Origin: Nitrospira sp.
GTDB lineage: Bacteria; Nitrospirota; Nitrospiria; Nitrospirales; Nitrospiraceae
Reading direction: 5' to 3'
NCBI GenBank assembly: GCA_015903945.1
Contig: JABMDL010000022.1
Coordinates: 1-32,380, forward strand
Length of the DNA: 32,380 nt
Positions 7,098 through 14,663 of this stretch are shown piece after piece. The notes beneath the pieces were generated by a model. The model did not search any database and had not been told where the DNA came from. It saw only the letters and a program-made list of their open reading frames with translations. The translations under genes and the position numbers were made by a program. Position 1 is the first letter of the stretch, and each line of letters begins with the position of its first letter.

Positions 7098-8191
7098 GAT
7101 TTTCTGTAGAACGGCGGCTTGACGACCTTTGCCGGAACCGATTTCCCTCGAATGTCGATGAGGATTTCTGTCCCCACTTCGGCGTACTTGGGAACGATAT
7201 ACCCTAATCCGATCCCCTTCTGGAGCAGAGGGGACAAATTGCCGCTGCTGACTGTTCCGATCGGTGCCGGGGATGGTGCTGGAGAAAGAATCGTGAATCC
7301 ATGCCGGGGGACACCTTTTTCGAGCAATTCGAACCCGACGAATCGACGAGGCGGGCCCGCTTGTTTCTGAGTCAGCAGGACAGGCTTGCCGATAAACTCC
7401 CCTTTCTCAAAACACACGGCCCATTCCGCTCCGGCTTCGATTGGGGTCGTCCCTTCATCGATGTCGTTGCCATACAGCAGATAGCCCATTTCCAGACGCA
7501 GGAGATCCCTGGCTCCGAGTCCGGCCGGCTTCAAACCGAACGATGCACCAGCCTCCAATAACTTCTCCCAGACAGTGCCGGGTTGCCCGTAGATATAGAA
7601 CTCGTAGCCGAATTCTCCGGTATACCCCGTTCGAGCCACCAGACACTCAACCTCCGCAACCCGTACCGTCGTGGATTCTCTGAGCTTGAGCTGATCCAGT
7701 CGTGACAATCCGAGCGCGGCCACGATCGCGCGCGCAGCCGAACCCTGCAAGGCGATCTGGGCGATATCCGCTGAACGATCGGCAATTCGACAGTCGGGAA
7801 AGGCCCGACCCTGCGCCATCAGCCACGAGACGATCTTCTCTCGATTCGACGCGTTGACACACAACAGAAATTCTCCGGCCGCCGCCAGTCGATAGACAAA
7901 GATATCGTCTTTGATCCCGCCCTGCTCATTGCAGACCATCGAGTACTGTGCCCGCATAGGTGTCAACGCAGCGAGATCGTTCGTGGTCATGCGCTGAAGA
8001 AACGACTCGGCACCGGCGCCCGTGACGACAATCCGCCCCATATGGCTGACATCGAAGAGACCGGCCTTGCTGCGAACGGTGTGATATTCATCCACCACGC
8101 CGCTATACTGGATGGGCATTTCCCAGCCAGCGAAATCAACGAGCTTGGCGCCGGCGGCGCGATGTTGGGCGATGAGCGGAGTCTGCTGCAT
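7085..8191 (-). CDS. gcvT: aminomethyltransferase, glycine cleavage system T protein
   Basis: The 368-aa product matches GcvT, which transfers the aminomethyl carbon from lipoylated GcvH to tetrahydrofolate, giving methylene-THF and ammonia. Family signatures include 'FAGWEMPIQYSGVVDEYHTVRSKAGLFDVSHMG' near the N terminus, with the folate-site region 'LFDVSHMGRI', and 'ARTGYTGEFGYEFY' in the middle. 'PAGLGARDLLRLEMGYLLYGNDIDE' and 'TPIEAGAEWAV' follow. The length is normal (about 360-370 aa). No gcvH or gcvP is visible nearby, so the rest of the system must lie elsewhere. It follows the FKBP gene on the same strand after 85 bases. Confidence 0.95.
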   Translation of the reverse strand: MQQTPLIAQHRAAGAKLVDFAGWEMPIQYSGVVDEYHTVRSKAGLFDVSHMGRIVVTGAGAESFLQRMTTNDLAALTPMRAQYSMVCNEQGGIKDDIFVYRLAAAGEFLLCVNASNREKIVSWLMAQGRAFPDCRIADRSADIAQIALQGSAARAIVAALGLSRLDQLKLRESTTVRVAEVECLVARTGYTGEFGYEFYIYGQPGTVWEKLLEAGASFGLKPAGLGARDLLRLEMGYLLYGNDIDEGTTPIEAGAEWAVCFEKGEFIGKPVLLTQKQAGPPRRFVGFELLEKGVPRHGFTILSPAPSPAPIGTVSSGNLSPLLQKGIGLGYIVPKYAEVGTEILIDIRGKSVPAKVVKPPFYRKSKSV

Positions 8192-8198
8192 AAGGACT

Positions 8199-8276
8199 CA
8201 TGCTGACAAGCTTGCAAGCTGGGAGGCGTATACAAGTGTCGGGATCGGACCTGTCAGCTTGTTAGCTTGGAGCCTG
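8199..8276. repeat. inverted, imperfect AAGCTTG-type repeats before gcvT
   Basis: Between the FKBP gene and gcvT, GACAAGCTTGCAAGCTG (about 8203-8220) is matched in inverted orientation by CAGCTTGTTAGCTTG (about 8257-8271), and AGCTTGCAAGCT is itself palindromic. The strip can fold into a hairpin and could be an intergenic repeat of this genome. No protein or known RNA family is apparent. Confidence 0.35.
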
Positions 8277-8705
8277 TTAACGTATTCCGAGTAACTCAAC
8301 GTCAAAAATCAACGTGGCGTTGGGTGGAATGACTCCGCCGGCGCCCCGCGATCCATACCCCAGCTCGGATGGGATCGTCAGTTTGCGCTTGCCTCCCACT
8401 TTCATCCCCTGCACCCCCTCGTCCCAGCCTTTAATCACGCGCCCGGCCCCAAGGGGGAACGAAAAGGGCTGTCCCCGATCGACCGAGCTATCGAACTTTT
8501 TCCCGTTCTCTAACCAGCCGGTGTAATGGACGCTCGCGGTCTTGCCCGCAACTGCCACGTCTCCCGTGCCGACCACCTGATCGATATATTTGAGCCCAGA
8601 TGGCATTGTGACTGCCTGATTATTTTCGGCCATGGAACCTCCTACTCCCAAGCATGATGTCAGCACTACAATCGCGACTCGTGATAAACGGTACCGTGAT
8701 GTCAT
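8277..8705 (-). CDS. FKBP-type peptidyl-prolyl cis-trans isomerase, exported
   Basis: The 142-aa product has an N-terminal signal-like segment (residues 1-26, [17 protein letters not shown]) followed by a single FKBP domain (about 35-142). FKBP hallmarks are present: '[16 protein letters not shown]', '[33 protein letters not shown]', 'ELGYG' and '[14 protein letters not shown]'. The active-site aromatics (Tyr of VHYTG, Phe of KFDSS, Trp of KGWDEG) are in place. The cysteine in the signal is not in a standard lipobox, so a soluble periplasmic folding catalyst is most likely. The ribosome site GAGGAGGAG is strong, 5-7 bases before the ATG at 8705. Confidence 0.92.
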   Translation of the reverse strand: MTSRYRLSRVAIVVLTSCLGVGGSMAENNQAVTMPSGLKYIDQVVGTGDVAVAGKTASVHYTGWLENGKKFDSSVDRGQPFSFPLGAGRVIKGWDEGVQGMKVGGKRKLTIPSELGYGSRGAGGVIPPNATLIFDVELLGIR

Positions 8706-8762
8706 CGGATCTCCTCCTCAGGCTGTATGGCATGGTCCGAACGGCTCGGTCAACCCGATCGG

Positions 8763-9974
8763 CTACCGATCACGCTCGGCGAAAAGCGCCATGCTCGCCG
8801 TATACCCGTGCAGGAAATTCCGGCCGCCGACCGGTCCGATCTCGCCTTGCGCGAAAAATCCCGCGAGGGGGATCGCACCAAGCCGTTCCGCCGTTGCCGT
8901 TGCATCGTGGTGCGGTCGTCCGAACAAACCCTGCCCCCTGCCGCAGCAACTGAACAGGAGGGCCCCAAGGGGAGGGTGCCGATGCGCGGACCGGTCGGCC
9001 GCCAGCAATGCGTTCAAATCCTCGCTGGCCGATTGCGCATCGCGAAGCTGAAATTGCACGGTTTGCCCTTCTTGCACGATGTCGCCGACGGCGACTGCTC
9101 CGGTCGTTTGGTCGGCGCCGACCAGGTTCCTGACGAGAAAATCCCCCCGCTCGAACCGATCACGATGTTCATCGATGGCAATGCCGAGATGCAACGCCCG
9201 ATGGGCATGACGCCGGTCCTCTTCCGACAGGGATTCAAACACTGCCTGGAGCCGTTCCAGGGCCGGAACACCGCCAAGCTCATGAATGAGATTGTGCTCG
9301 GCTTTGGTAACGACAAACCGGTCGCCGATCAGCCGGCACCCCTGTGAAATGACCGCGCGGATGTCCACGGGACCCGATACCTGTACCCCCACCAACCCGC
9401 CTGTGAGGACCTCATTGTGGAAGATCAGCCGATTCTCGCCCACCCGATGTCCGCCGCCGGCGAGCCCTCCGATGGCTTTGACTCCTGGATATCGTTCCTC
9501 AAGGAGGCTCAGCACTTCTTGTACCGGGGTGGTGAGTGGATCAGCCAATACGAGTAACGAGGCGTCTTCCCCGTTGAATTCTGGCCAATCGGACAACCGG
9601 AACTGGTCCTGTGTCGCCGAGAAGGACACGTGAATCGGATCCAGCACCACCTCCGGTAAAGACGCGGCCCAGAGGGTCACCGCCGGCGCCGTTTCCAACT
9701 CCTCGGTACCCGCAATGATGCCTTCCCCGCTGCATCCGATAAGGAACCGGGGACGAAGGGAGCGGCTGATCGCCGCCGCGAGCACGTCGGCTTTCATGGC
9801 ATGGTGCGCCGAGAAAAACAGGCAGGCCAGATCGATCGGTGCCGTGCCGAACTTAGCCTGAACTTCATCGGCCAGATCCCCGGCTGCCTTCCCCGTATCG
9901 GATTGTGTGGACAAAGCCGTCGCGAAGCGTAGGGCACCGGTCTGAGAGGACGATGAAGGGGAGAGGCTCGGCAT
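8763..9974 (-). CDS. FIST N/C domain sensory protein
   Basis: I chose the ATG at 9974, giving 403 residues. The longer frame from 10061 would overlap the preceding small gene. The protein has the layout of FIST domains, which are proposed ligand-binding sensory domains (amino acids suggested). The FIST_N region covers about residues 15-200, with 'LACLFFSAHHAMKADVLAAAI', 'FLIGCSGEGIIAGTEELETAPAV' and 'VKAIGGLAGGG'. The FIST_C region covers about 215-400, ending 'LGALLFSCCGRGQGLFGRPHHDA' and 'PLAGFFAQGEIGPVGGRNFLHGYTASMALF'. No output domain (kinase, GGDEF, methyl-accepting) is attached, so it is a stand-alone FIST protein. Alternative GTG or TTG starts are possible because no good ribosome site precedes 9974. 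Confidence 0.85.
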   Translation of the reverse strand: MPSLSPSSSSQTGALRFATALSTQSDTGKAAGDLADEVQAKFGTAPIDLACLFFSAHHAMKADVLAAAISRSLRPRFLIGCSGEGIIAGTEELETAPAVTLWAASLPEVVLDPIHVSFSATQDQFRLSDWPEFNGEDASLLVLADPLTTPVQEVLSLLEERYPGVKAIGGLAGGGHRVGENRLIFHNEVLTGGLVGVQVSGPVDIRAVISQGCRLIGDRFVVTKAEHNLIHELGGVPALERLQAVFESLSEEDRRHAHRALHLGIAIDEHRDRFERGDFLVRNLVGADQTTGAVAVGDIVQEGQTVQFQLRDAQSASEDLNALLAADRSAHRHPPLGALLFSCCGRGQGLFGRPHHDATATAERLGAIPLAGFFAQGEIGPVGGRNFLHGYTASMALFAERDR

Positions 9975-10000
9975 AGGTGCGCGAAGACTGATTCGTGCGG

Positions 10001-10228
10001 TCAGACACCCGGGTCCATGCGTTGAGGCCGATCCTGTGACAATTTCTTGTAATAGCGCCACAGGTAGGAATGGTAGTCGTCGAGTTGCGCCAAGAGATAA
10101 TGCAATTCGGTAGGATCTTCGGTCTCCAATGCACGGGTCATGCGGGTCTTGAGAAATTCGGCAAAGGCTTCGGTTTTCTCCACTGCCGTCAACAGGCGCA
10201 ACCCGCCGCCGATTTGATATTCGTTCAC
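10001..10228 (-). CDS. 75-aa hypothetical protein ahead of the FIST gene
   Basis: The best start is GTG at 10228 with GAGGAG eight bases upstream, giving VNEYQIGGGLRLL and 75 residues. A longer ATG frame from 10309 lacks a ribosome site. The protein is small, acidic to neutral and largely helical (VEKTEAFAEFLKTRMTRALE, TELHYLLAQLDDYHSYLWRYYKKLS). It has an aromatic-rich Tyr/His cluster near the end and no Cys or membrane segment. It stops 26 bases before the FIST gene on the same strand, so the two are probably co-transcribed. Function unknown; a small adaptor for the FIST protein is only a guess. Confidence 0.65.
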   Translation of the reverse strand: MNEYQIGGGLRLLTAVEKTEAFAEFLKTRMTRALETEDPTELHYLLAQLDDYHSYLWRYYKKLSQDRPQRMDPGV

Positions 10229-10324
10229 CGGTTCTTTCTCCTCACAGGTTGGCTGAAGGATAACGAGGGGGCAGCCGTAATTGCAAGCGCCTACCGTTCC
10301 TATAGGCACACGTCTCGTTCAAGA

Positions 10325-11536
10325 TCATCGACCATTCCGAACCGAGCCGGACAAGAAGCCTTTCACCCGATGGAGATCAATCGCTTCAATCCGGTTCCCG
10401 TCTCTGCCCAGGACCGTGGTCGCCATCGTGAGAGCGTTCAGAACCGCTTCTTCCGTCGCTTCAACCGTGGCGGAGATGAGCGGATTCAGATGGGTATCGG
10501 CGAGATGAGTCAGGATATAGGTCGGATCTTTCGGGTAATGGGGGATCTCGTTGGCGGTCGAAAAGGCCAGAATGAAGTCGCCGCTCCCGTGACGGACCGT
10601 GGAACCGGTCCTGGCCAGACCAAGTGTGGCGCGCTTTGCGAGTCTGGTCAGCTGCCGGGCATCCAGCGGGGCGTCGGTTGCGACAATGATAATGATGGAC
10701 CCTTCGCTCTGGCCTGGCGAAAGGGCTTCGGAGATTTGAGGAGGCGACTCATAGAGCCGCCCCACCGGCACACCAGCGACAACGAGTTCAGACCGTCTGC
10801 CATGGTTGGCATTGACCAGCACCCCGATAGTATATCCGCCTTCTTTCTCCGGCAATTTTCTGGAGGCTGTACCTATCCCGCCCTTGAATCCGTAGGCCAC
10901 CATGCCGGTGCCAGCGCCGACCGTACCTTCCTTGACCGGACCGCCGCTCGCTCCGTCGAGGGCGGCCATCACGTCTTGCTCCGACACATGCCGTCCCTGA
11001 ATGTCGTTCAGCCGTCCATCGTCGCACTCCGCCACGACCGGGGTGAGCGTATCGTCGGTAATGCCAATCTCGGGATATCGTTGGATCATCCAACTCATCA
11101 CGCCGTTCGCGACGCGTGGAACGTTCAGCGTGTTCGTAAGGGCAATAGGATATTCCAGAAATCCGGATTCCGCGACCCACGAAAGTCCGGTCATCTCACC
11201 CGTCCCATTCAGGACGAACGAGCCGGCCGGCACTTTCTTGTGCCACACATCGTCACGGGGAATGATGACCGTCACGCCTGTTCGGATCGGCCCGTGCCCC
11301 GGCTTCAACGGCCCCTCACCCACGATGATCGTCCTATGACCTACTTTGACTCCCGCGACATCTGTAATGGCATTGAGGGTGCCAGGCAAATATTGCCCGA
11401 TGACGATTCCAAGCTCGCGCAGCCGTTGGCGCTCTTGTTTGGATTCTGCTGCAGCCGTGGAGAGACACCCGCCAAGTAATGCTGCGATGCAGGACCACAG
11501 CGCCACCTGTGCTGCTTGCCGGCAGCTAGACTTCAT
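10325..11536 (-). CDS. DmpA/P1-family N-terminal-nucleophile aminopeptidase, predicted lipoprotein
   Basis: The ATG at 11536 gives 403 residues; an in-frame extension to 11833 lies inside the upstream RNase gene and was discarded. The signal ends in LGGC (Cys24), a lipobox, so the enzyme should be membrane-anchored outside the cytoplasm. The rest matches the DmpA/BapA peptidase family (S58/P1). Features include 'RTGVTVIIPR', 'SFVLNGTGEMTGL', 'PVVAECDDGRLND', 'GTVGAGTGM' with 'YGFKGGIGTASR', 'LVNANHG', and the self-cleavage/nucleophile site 'GSIIIIVATDAPL'. Ser280 of that site should become the N terminus of the beta chain. Family members remove N-terminal residues from peptides, including D-amino-acid and beta-amino-acid substrates; the substrate here is unknown. 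Its first 11 bases overlap the preceding gene. Confidence 0.9.
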   Translation of the reverse strand: MKSSCRQAAQVALWSCIAALLGGCLSTAAAESKQERQRLRELGIVIGQYLPGTLNAITDVAGVKVGHRTIIVGEGPLKPGHGPIRTGVTVIIPRDDVWHKKVPAGSFVLNGTGEMTGLSWVAESGFLEYPIALTNTLNVPRVANGVMSWMIQRYPEIGITDDTLTPVVAECDDGRLNDIQGRHVSEQDVMAALDGASGGPVKEGTVGAGTGMVAYGFKGGIGTASRKLPEKEGGYTIGVLVNANHGRRSELVVAGVPVGRLYESPPQISEALSPGQSEGSIIIIVATDAPLDARQLTRLAKRATLGLARTGSTVRHGSGDFILAFSTANEIPHYPKDPTYILTHLADTHLNPLISATVEATEEAVLNALTMATTVLGRDGNRIEAIDLHRVKGFLSGSVRNGR

Positions 11537-12923
11537 GCGTGCTGCCGTGATGGGGAATCCGCACATCGATGGCCTGATGTTCTCCCTGAATTGCGGCCCC
11601 CAAGGAAAGGGCCTGCTTCTCCTCACCGTGGACGATGAAGATCGTGCTGGGAGGTGGATCAATCGAACGGACATACGCGAGTAAATCATTCCGATCGGCA
11701 TGGGCGGACAAGCCGTTGAACTTGACGATTTGGGCTCGGCGCTTCGTCGGCACGCCGAAGATCGGCACCACGTCCCAGCCCTCGACAAGCTTGCGTCCCA
11801 ACGTATGTTCCGCCTGAAAACCGACGAACACAATCACGTTGGCTTCGTCCTGAATCGCATGTTTCAGATGGTGAATGACGCGGCCGCCCTCGCACATCCC
11901 CGACGAAGAAATGATGACACAGGGCCCCCGCATGGCATTGAGCCGTTTGCTGTCTTCCTGCGATGAGACAAAGTGGATATAGCGTGAGGCGAAGACATCG
12001 CCTCCGGAAGAGAAGGTTTTCAAGGTTTCTTCGTCATAACATTCCGGGTGCCGTTTGAACACCTCTGTGGCCTTATCGGCCAGCGGTGAGTCGATATAGA
12101 TCGGGATTGGGTCCACCCGGCCCTCGCCGACCAGTTCCTTGATCCGCATGACCAGTTCCTGTGTGCGGCCCACCGCGAAGGCCGGCACGATGATCTTGCT
12201 CTTATGTTGTCGCGCATGGGCGATCAGGTCCTGGGCTTTCTTTTTCATCTCTTCGCCCGCCTGTTCATGCAGGCGGTCGCCGTAGGTGGATTCCAGTATA
12301 AGCACATCGCAGGGTGGCGGAGGCTCAGGATCGCGAAGGATCGGCATATGGGATCGCCCCAAGTCTCCACTGAACAACACGGTGGTAGAATTCCCACGCG
12401 CCGTATACTTCACGCGGACGGCAGCGGATCCCAGGATATGACCGGCATCGTGAAACGACCCTACGATGCGCGGCGCGAGCTTGAGTTGATCTCCGTAGCG
12501 CGCGCCGTCAAACTTTCTGATAATCTTCCTCACATCGTCGCCGTCATACAATGGCTGAATACAGGTTCGGCCTCGCCGCTTCTCGTGTTTGTTCACATAC
12601 CGGCAGTCGTTTTCCTGGACGCGGGCAGAATCTTCTAACATGATCCCTGCCAGGTCTGCTGAGGCTCTGGTGAGATAGACTTTCCCTGAAAATCCTTGTT
12701 GTGGCAAAACCGGCAACGCACCGGAATGATCGATGTGGGCATGGGAAAGCAATACGGCTCCTAGCGATTTGGGATCAAACCCAAAGTCCCGATTCCGTCT
12801 AGCCGCTTCGTCGCGGCGACCTTGAAACATTCCACAATCCAACAACATCCGGAAGCCCGGCACTTCCAACAGATGTCGGCTTCCCGTGACGGATCGGGCG
12901 GCTCCGTGAAAAGAAAGTTTCAT
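11526..12923 (-). CDS. beta-CASP metallo-beta-lactamase-fold RNase (RNA-processing exonuclease type)
   Basis: The ATG at 12923 gives 465 residues; the longer open frame to 13382 is antisense or out-of-frame to the LOG gene. The metal-binding motif HAHIDHSG lies at 61-68 (HxHxDH), with further ligands in 'SFHDAGHILGSA' and 'FSGDLG'. The beta-CASP insert follows, with 'LILESTYGDR', 'VPAFAVGRTQEL', 'ISSSGMCEGGRV' and the C-terminal 'GLSAHADRNDLLAYV'. This architecture belongs to bacterial and archaeal RNA-cleaving enzymes related to CPSF73 and the E. coli/Thermus MBL exonucleases. It should process or degrade RNA with two zinc ions. The start overlaps the LOG-gene stop by four bases (ATGA), so translation is probably coupled. 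Confidence 0.93.
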   Translation of the reverse strand: MKLSFHGAARSVTGSRHLLEVPGFRMLLDCGMFQGRRDEAARRNRDFGFDPKSLGAVLLSHAHIDHSGALPVLPQQGFSGKVYLTRASADLAGIMLEDSARVQENDCRYVNKHEKRRGRTCIQPLYDGDDVRKIIRKFDGARYGDQLKLAPRIVGSFHDAGHILGSAAVRVKYTARGNSTTVLFSGDLGRSHMPILRDPEPPPPCDVLILESTYGDRLHEQAGEEMKKKAQDLIAHARQHKSKIIVPAFAVGRTQELVMRIKELVGEGRVDPIPIYIDSPLADKATEVFKRHPECYDEETLKTFSSGGDVFASRYIHFVSSQEDSKRLNAMRGPCVIISSSGMCEGGRVIHHLKHAIQDEANVIVFVGFQAEHTLGRKLVEGWDVVPIFGVPTKRRAQIVKFNGLSAHADRNDLLAYVRSIDPPPSTIFIVHGEEKQALSLGAAIQGEHQAIDVRIPHHGSTHEV

Positions 12924-13774
12924 GTTGGATTCACCTTGTTGTGGCGTACGATCAGATCCCAGGCTTCCTGGGCGGTTTCGGCATAGTGAAATAAGTTCAG
13001 ATCGGCGGATGAGATGAGTCCGTTGTCCACCAGCCACTGCCAGTTGATGACGTTCTCCCAAAATTCGCGCCCCACCAGCACCACCATCACTTGGTCGGTC
13101 TTGCCGGTTTGCAGAAGCGTCAGGGTTTCGAACAGCTCGTCGAGCGTCCCGAATCCGCCAGGAAAAGCGACCAGTGCCTTCGCCCTGATCAGAAAATGCA
13201 TTTTCCTGATCGCGAAATAGCGGAACTGGAAACTCAACATCGGAGTGATGTAGGGATTCGGATGCTGCTCGTGGGGCAGCGTAATGTTGAGCCCCATCGA
13301 TTTGGCATGGACATCCGAGGCTCCGCGGTTTGCCGCTTCCATAATGCCGGGTCCCCCACCGGTGACGATCACGTAGTCGCAACGGCCGTCAATTTGACAG
13401 GTTGAGGAGACCAGCCGTCCAAACTCGCGAGCCACGTTGTAGTATTTCGAGAGGGCGACTTGCCTTCGCGCGATGGCCGCCTTGCGTCGGACCTCAGGAT
13501 TGTCCGGAGTTCGCGCCGCGTCCGCTTCGGCTTCTCGCAACGCCTGCTCCATGGCCTCCGGTTCCTGGATTCTCGCGCTGCCGAAGACGACGATGGTCGA
13601 GTGAATCTCCTCTTCGCGTTGAATCAGTTCCGGCTTCAATAGTTCGAGGCCGATTCGGATAGGCCGTAGCTCGTCCCGCTCAAGAAATTCTGCATCCTTG
13701 AAGGCGTGGAGGTAGGAGGAATGCGGGGGGGCAATGCCCTGCTGCGACGTAGGATCGGAAGAGCCCGGCTTCAT
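12920..13774 (-). CDS. LOG-family (Rossmann) nucleotide phosphoribohydrolase-like protein
   Basis: The 284-aa product carries the two signatures of the LOG/'lysine decarboxylase-like' family: 'VTGGGPGIMEAANRGA', and 'FPGGFGTLDELFETLTLLQTGK' with an R-K-x8-A lead-in (FAIRKMHFLIRAKALVAFPGG). Characterised relatives cleave the N-glycosidic bond of nucleoside 5'-monophosphates (cytokinin riboside monophosphates in plants, AMP-type substrates in bacteria). The family name 'lysine decarboxylase' is a misnomer. An N-terminal arm of about 60 residues precedes the Rossmann core. The gene leads a likely operon with the RNase and peptidase downstream. Its ATG sits only seven bases behind a TATAAT box, so the mRNA may be leaderless. 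Confidence 0.9.
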   Translation of the reverse strand: MKPGSSDPTSQQGIAPPHSSYLHAFKDAEFLERDELRPIRIGLELLKPELIQREEEIHSTIVVFGSARIQEPEAMEQALREAEADAARTPDNPEVRRKAAIARRQVALSKYYNVAREFGRLVSSTCQIDGRCDYVIVTGGGPGIMEAANRGASDVHAKSMGLNITLPHEQHPNPYITPMLSFQFRYFAIRKMHFLIRAKALVAFPGGFGTLDELFETLTLLQTGKTDQVMVVLVGREFWENVINWQWLVDNGLISSADLNLFHYAETAQEAWDLIVRHNKVNPT

Positions 13775-13781
13775 GGTCGGA

Positions 13782-13810
13782 CATTATAGCGGGGCTGATA
13801 ACCGGCGGCA
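13782..13810 (-). promoter_or_regulatory. promoter of the LOG gene, possibly giving a leaderless mRNA
   Basis: On the minus strand, TATAAT occupies 13787-13782 and TTGCCG 13810-13805, with a 17-base spacer. The LOG ATG begins at 13774, about where transcription would start, and no Shine-Dalgarno sequence precedes it. The -35 box lies inside the inverted repeat at 13792-13833. Confidence 0.5.
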
Positions 13811-13833
13811 ATTGCAGCCGATGCCGGTTCAGC
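13792..13833. terminator. stem-loop between the lipoprotein pair and the LOG gene
   Basis: GGCTGATAACCGGC (13792-13805) pairs with GCCGGTTCAGCC (13822-13833), giving a 12-bp stem with a two-base bulge and a 16-base loop. It lies just after the stop of the minus-strand lipoprotein gene at 13845. It may end that transcript, although there is no long T-run. It overlaps the -35 box of the next promoter, so structure and promoter are interleaved. Confidence 0.4.
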
Positions 13834-13844
13834 CTTTCTGGACG

Positions 13845-14261
13845 CTAGAACGGCCAGAATTCAAACAGAGCATGCTCGTCCGTCAAGCCAAATGCGTAGG
13901 AACGTACGATAAGTCGGTCATCGCAGATGATGAGCAGGCGCTGAATGTTAATCCCTGTCCCGGATAGGGTCATCGTGGGTGCCACGGGAGATACGACTCG
14001 AAATAAGTACCCTAAGTTGAGCGACGAAGAGCGGGTCGTGCTCCATTTGAATTCTGCAAGAAACTGATCGGAAACAGCCGTAATCTCTTCCGGAGCACCC
14101 AAATGATCCACCACGCGATGCAAGGTGGTTTCGCCGACCGTGATAAAGGAAAGGTCTTCCGGTGTGATCGGTGTGTTGAAGTCGACCCTTCGTACCGCGC
14201 ACCCCCACAAGCCCATACAGAGTATGAAGACCATGAGAAGGCGGGCATACCGTGCCTTCAT
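13845..14261 (-). CDS. small BamE/SmpA-like lipoprotein (downstream copy)
   Basis: The ATG at 14261 gives 138 residues starting with a signal and a Cys at 21 (MGLWGC). This is a fair lipobox, and an earlier start at 14321 would bury it. The mature part has 'ITPEDLSFITVGETTLHRVVDHLGAPEEI', the helix-turn pattern of SmpA/OmlA/BamE folds, followed by beta strands. BamE-type lipoproteins assist outer-membrane assembly, but the fold is used by many small lipoproteins, so the role is open. Seven bases separate it from the similar lipoprotein gene upstream, which suggests tandem duplication and co-transcription. Confidence 0.7.
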   Translation of the reverse strand: MKARYARLLMVFILCMGLWGCAVRRVDFNTPITPEDLSFITVGETTLHRVVDHLGAPEEITAVSDQFLAEFKWSTTRSSSLNLGYLFRVVSPVAPTMTLSGTGINIQRLLIICDDRLIVRSYAFGLTDEHALFEFWPF

Positions 14262-14268
14262 GATTGAT

Positions 14269-14655
14269 CTATTTCCCCCAGGGTCGTATCGTAAAATCGA
14301 CTTCTGGTGTTCGTTTGCCATAGATCACATCCTGTACGATGCCTTGCCGGTCAAAGAACACATAGAGATTATCACTTCTCACATTCACGCTCAGGATGTT
14401 GAACACGAGTAAGATAAGCCCGGGAGATTTCCCATCGTAGTAGTAGTATTGGAAAATTTCTTTGTCGTTGCCGACGATAATGCGATCGGGGGCTCCTAAG
14501 AGAGTCACCACCGATTCTTTCTTGGTGATTCCCTTTTCGATTTGGCTGAGGCTTTCCTCTTGTATAGGGTTTCCAACCCGCCCGCGGCTGAGGACGCAGC
14601 CATTGATGAGAAGGCTTAATCCGACAAGAAGAAGCACGGATGTTCTGAAGAGCAT
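14269..14655 (-). CDS. small BamE/SmpA-like lipoprotein (upstream copy)
   Basis: The 128-aa product has a signal with lipobox LINGC (Cys20) and a good ribosome site (AGGAGG, 4 bases before the ATG). The segment 'LSQIEKGITKKESVVTLLGAPDRIIVGNDKEIFQYYYYDG' is typical of the SmpA/OmlA (BamE) fold, in which 'I-x-x-G-x-[ST]-[KR]-x-x-V-x-x-x-[LF]-G-x-P' begins the domain. The C-terminal half contains a strand-rich region ending 'GIVQDVIYGKRTPEVDF'. It is likely an outer-membrane lipoprotein of unknown partner. It follows the acetyltransferase gene by eight bases. Confidence 0.78.
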   Translation of the reverse strand: MLFRTSVLLLVGLSLLINGCVLSRGRVGNPIQEESLSQIEKGITKKESVVTLLGAPDRIIVGNDKEIFQYYYYDGKSPGLILLVFNILSVNVRSDNLYVFFDRQGIVQDVIYGKRTPEVDFTIRPWGK

Positions 14656-14663
14656 GAATCCTC

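Noticed and set aside
10070..11479. Plus-strand 469-aa ORF
   Set aside because: It lies antisense to the DmpA peptidase and the 75-aa gene, has no family pattern and no ribosome site.
11537..11833. N-terminal extension of the peptidase frame
   Set aside because: It lies wholly within the RNase gene in another frame and would place about 100 odd residues before a clear lipoprotein signal.
12924..13382. N-terminal extension of the RNase frame
   Set aside because: It overlaps the LOG gene in another frame; the ATG at 12923 with the ATGA overlap gives the standard MBL start.
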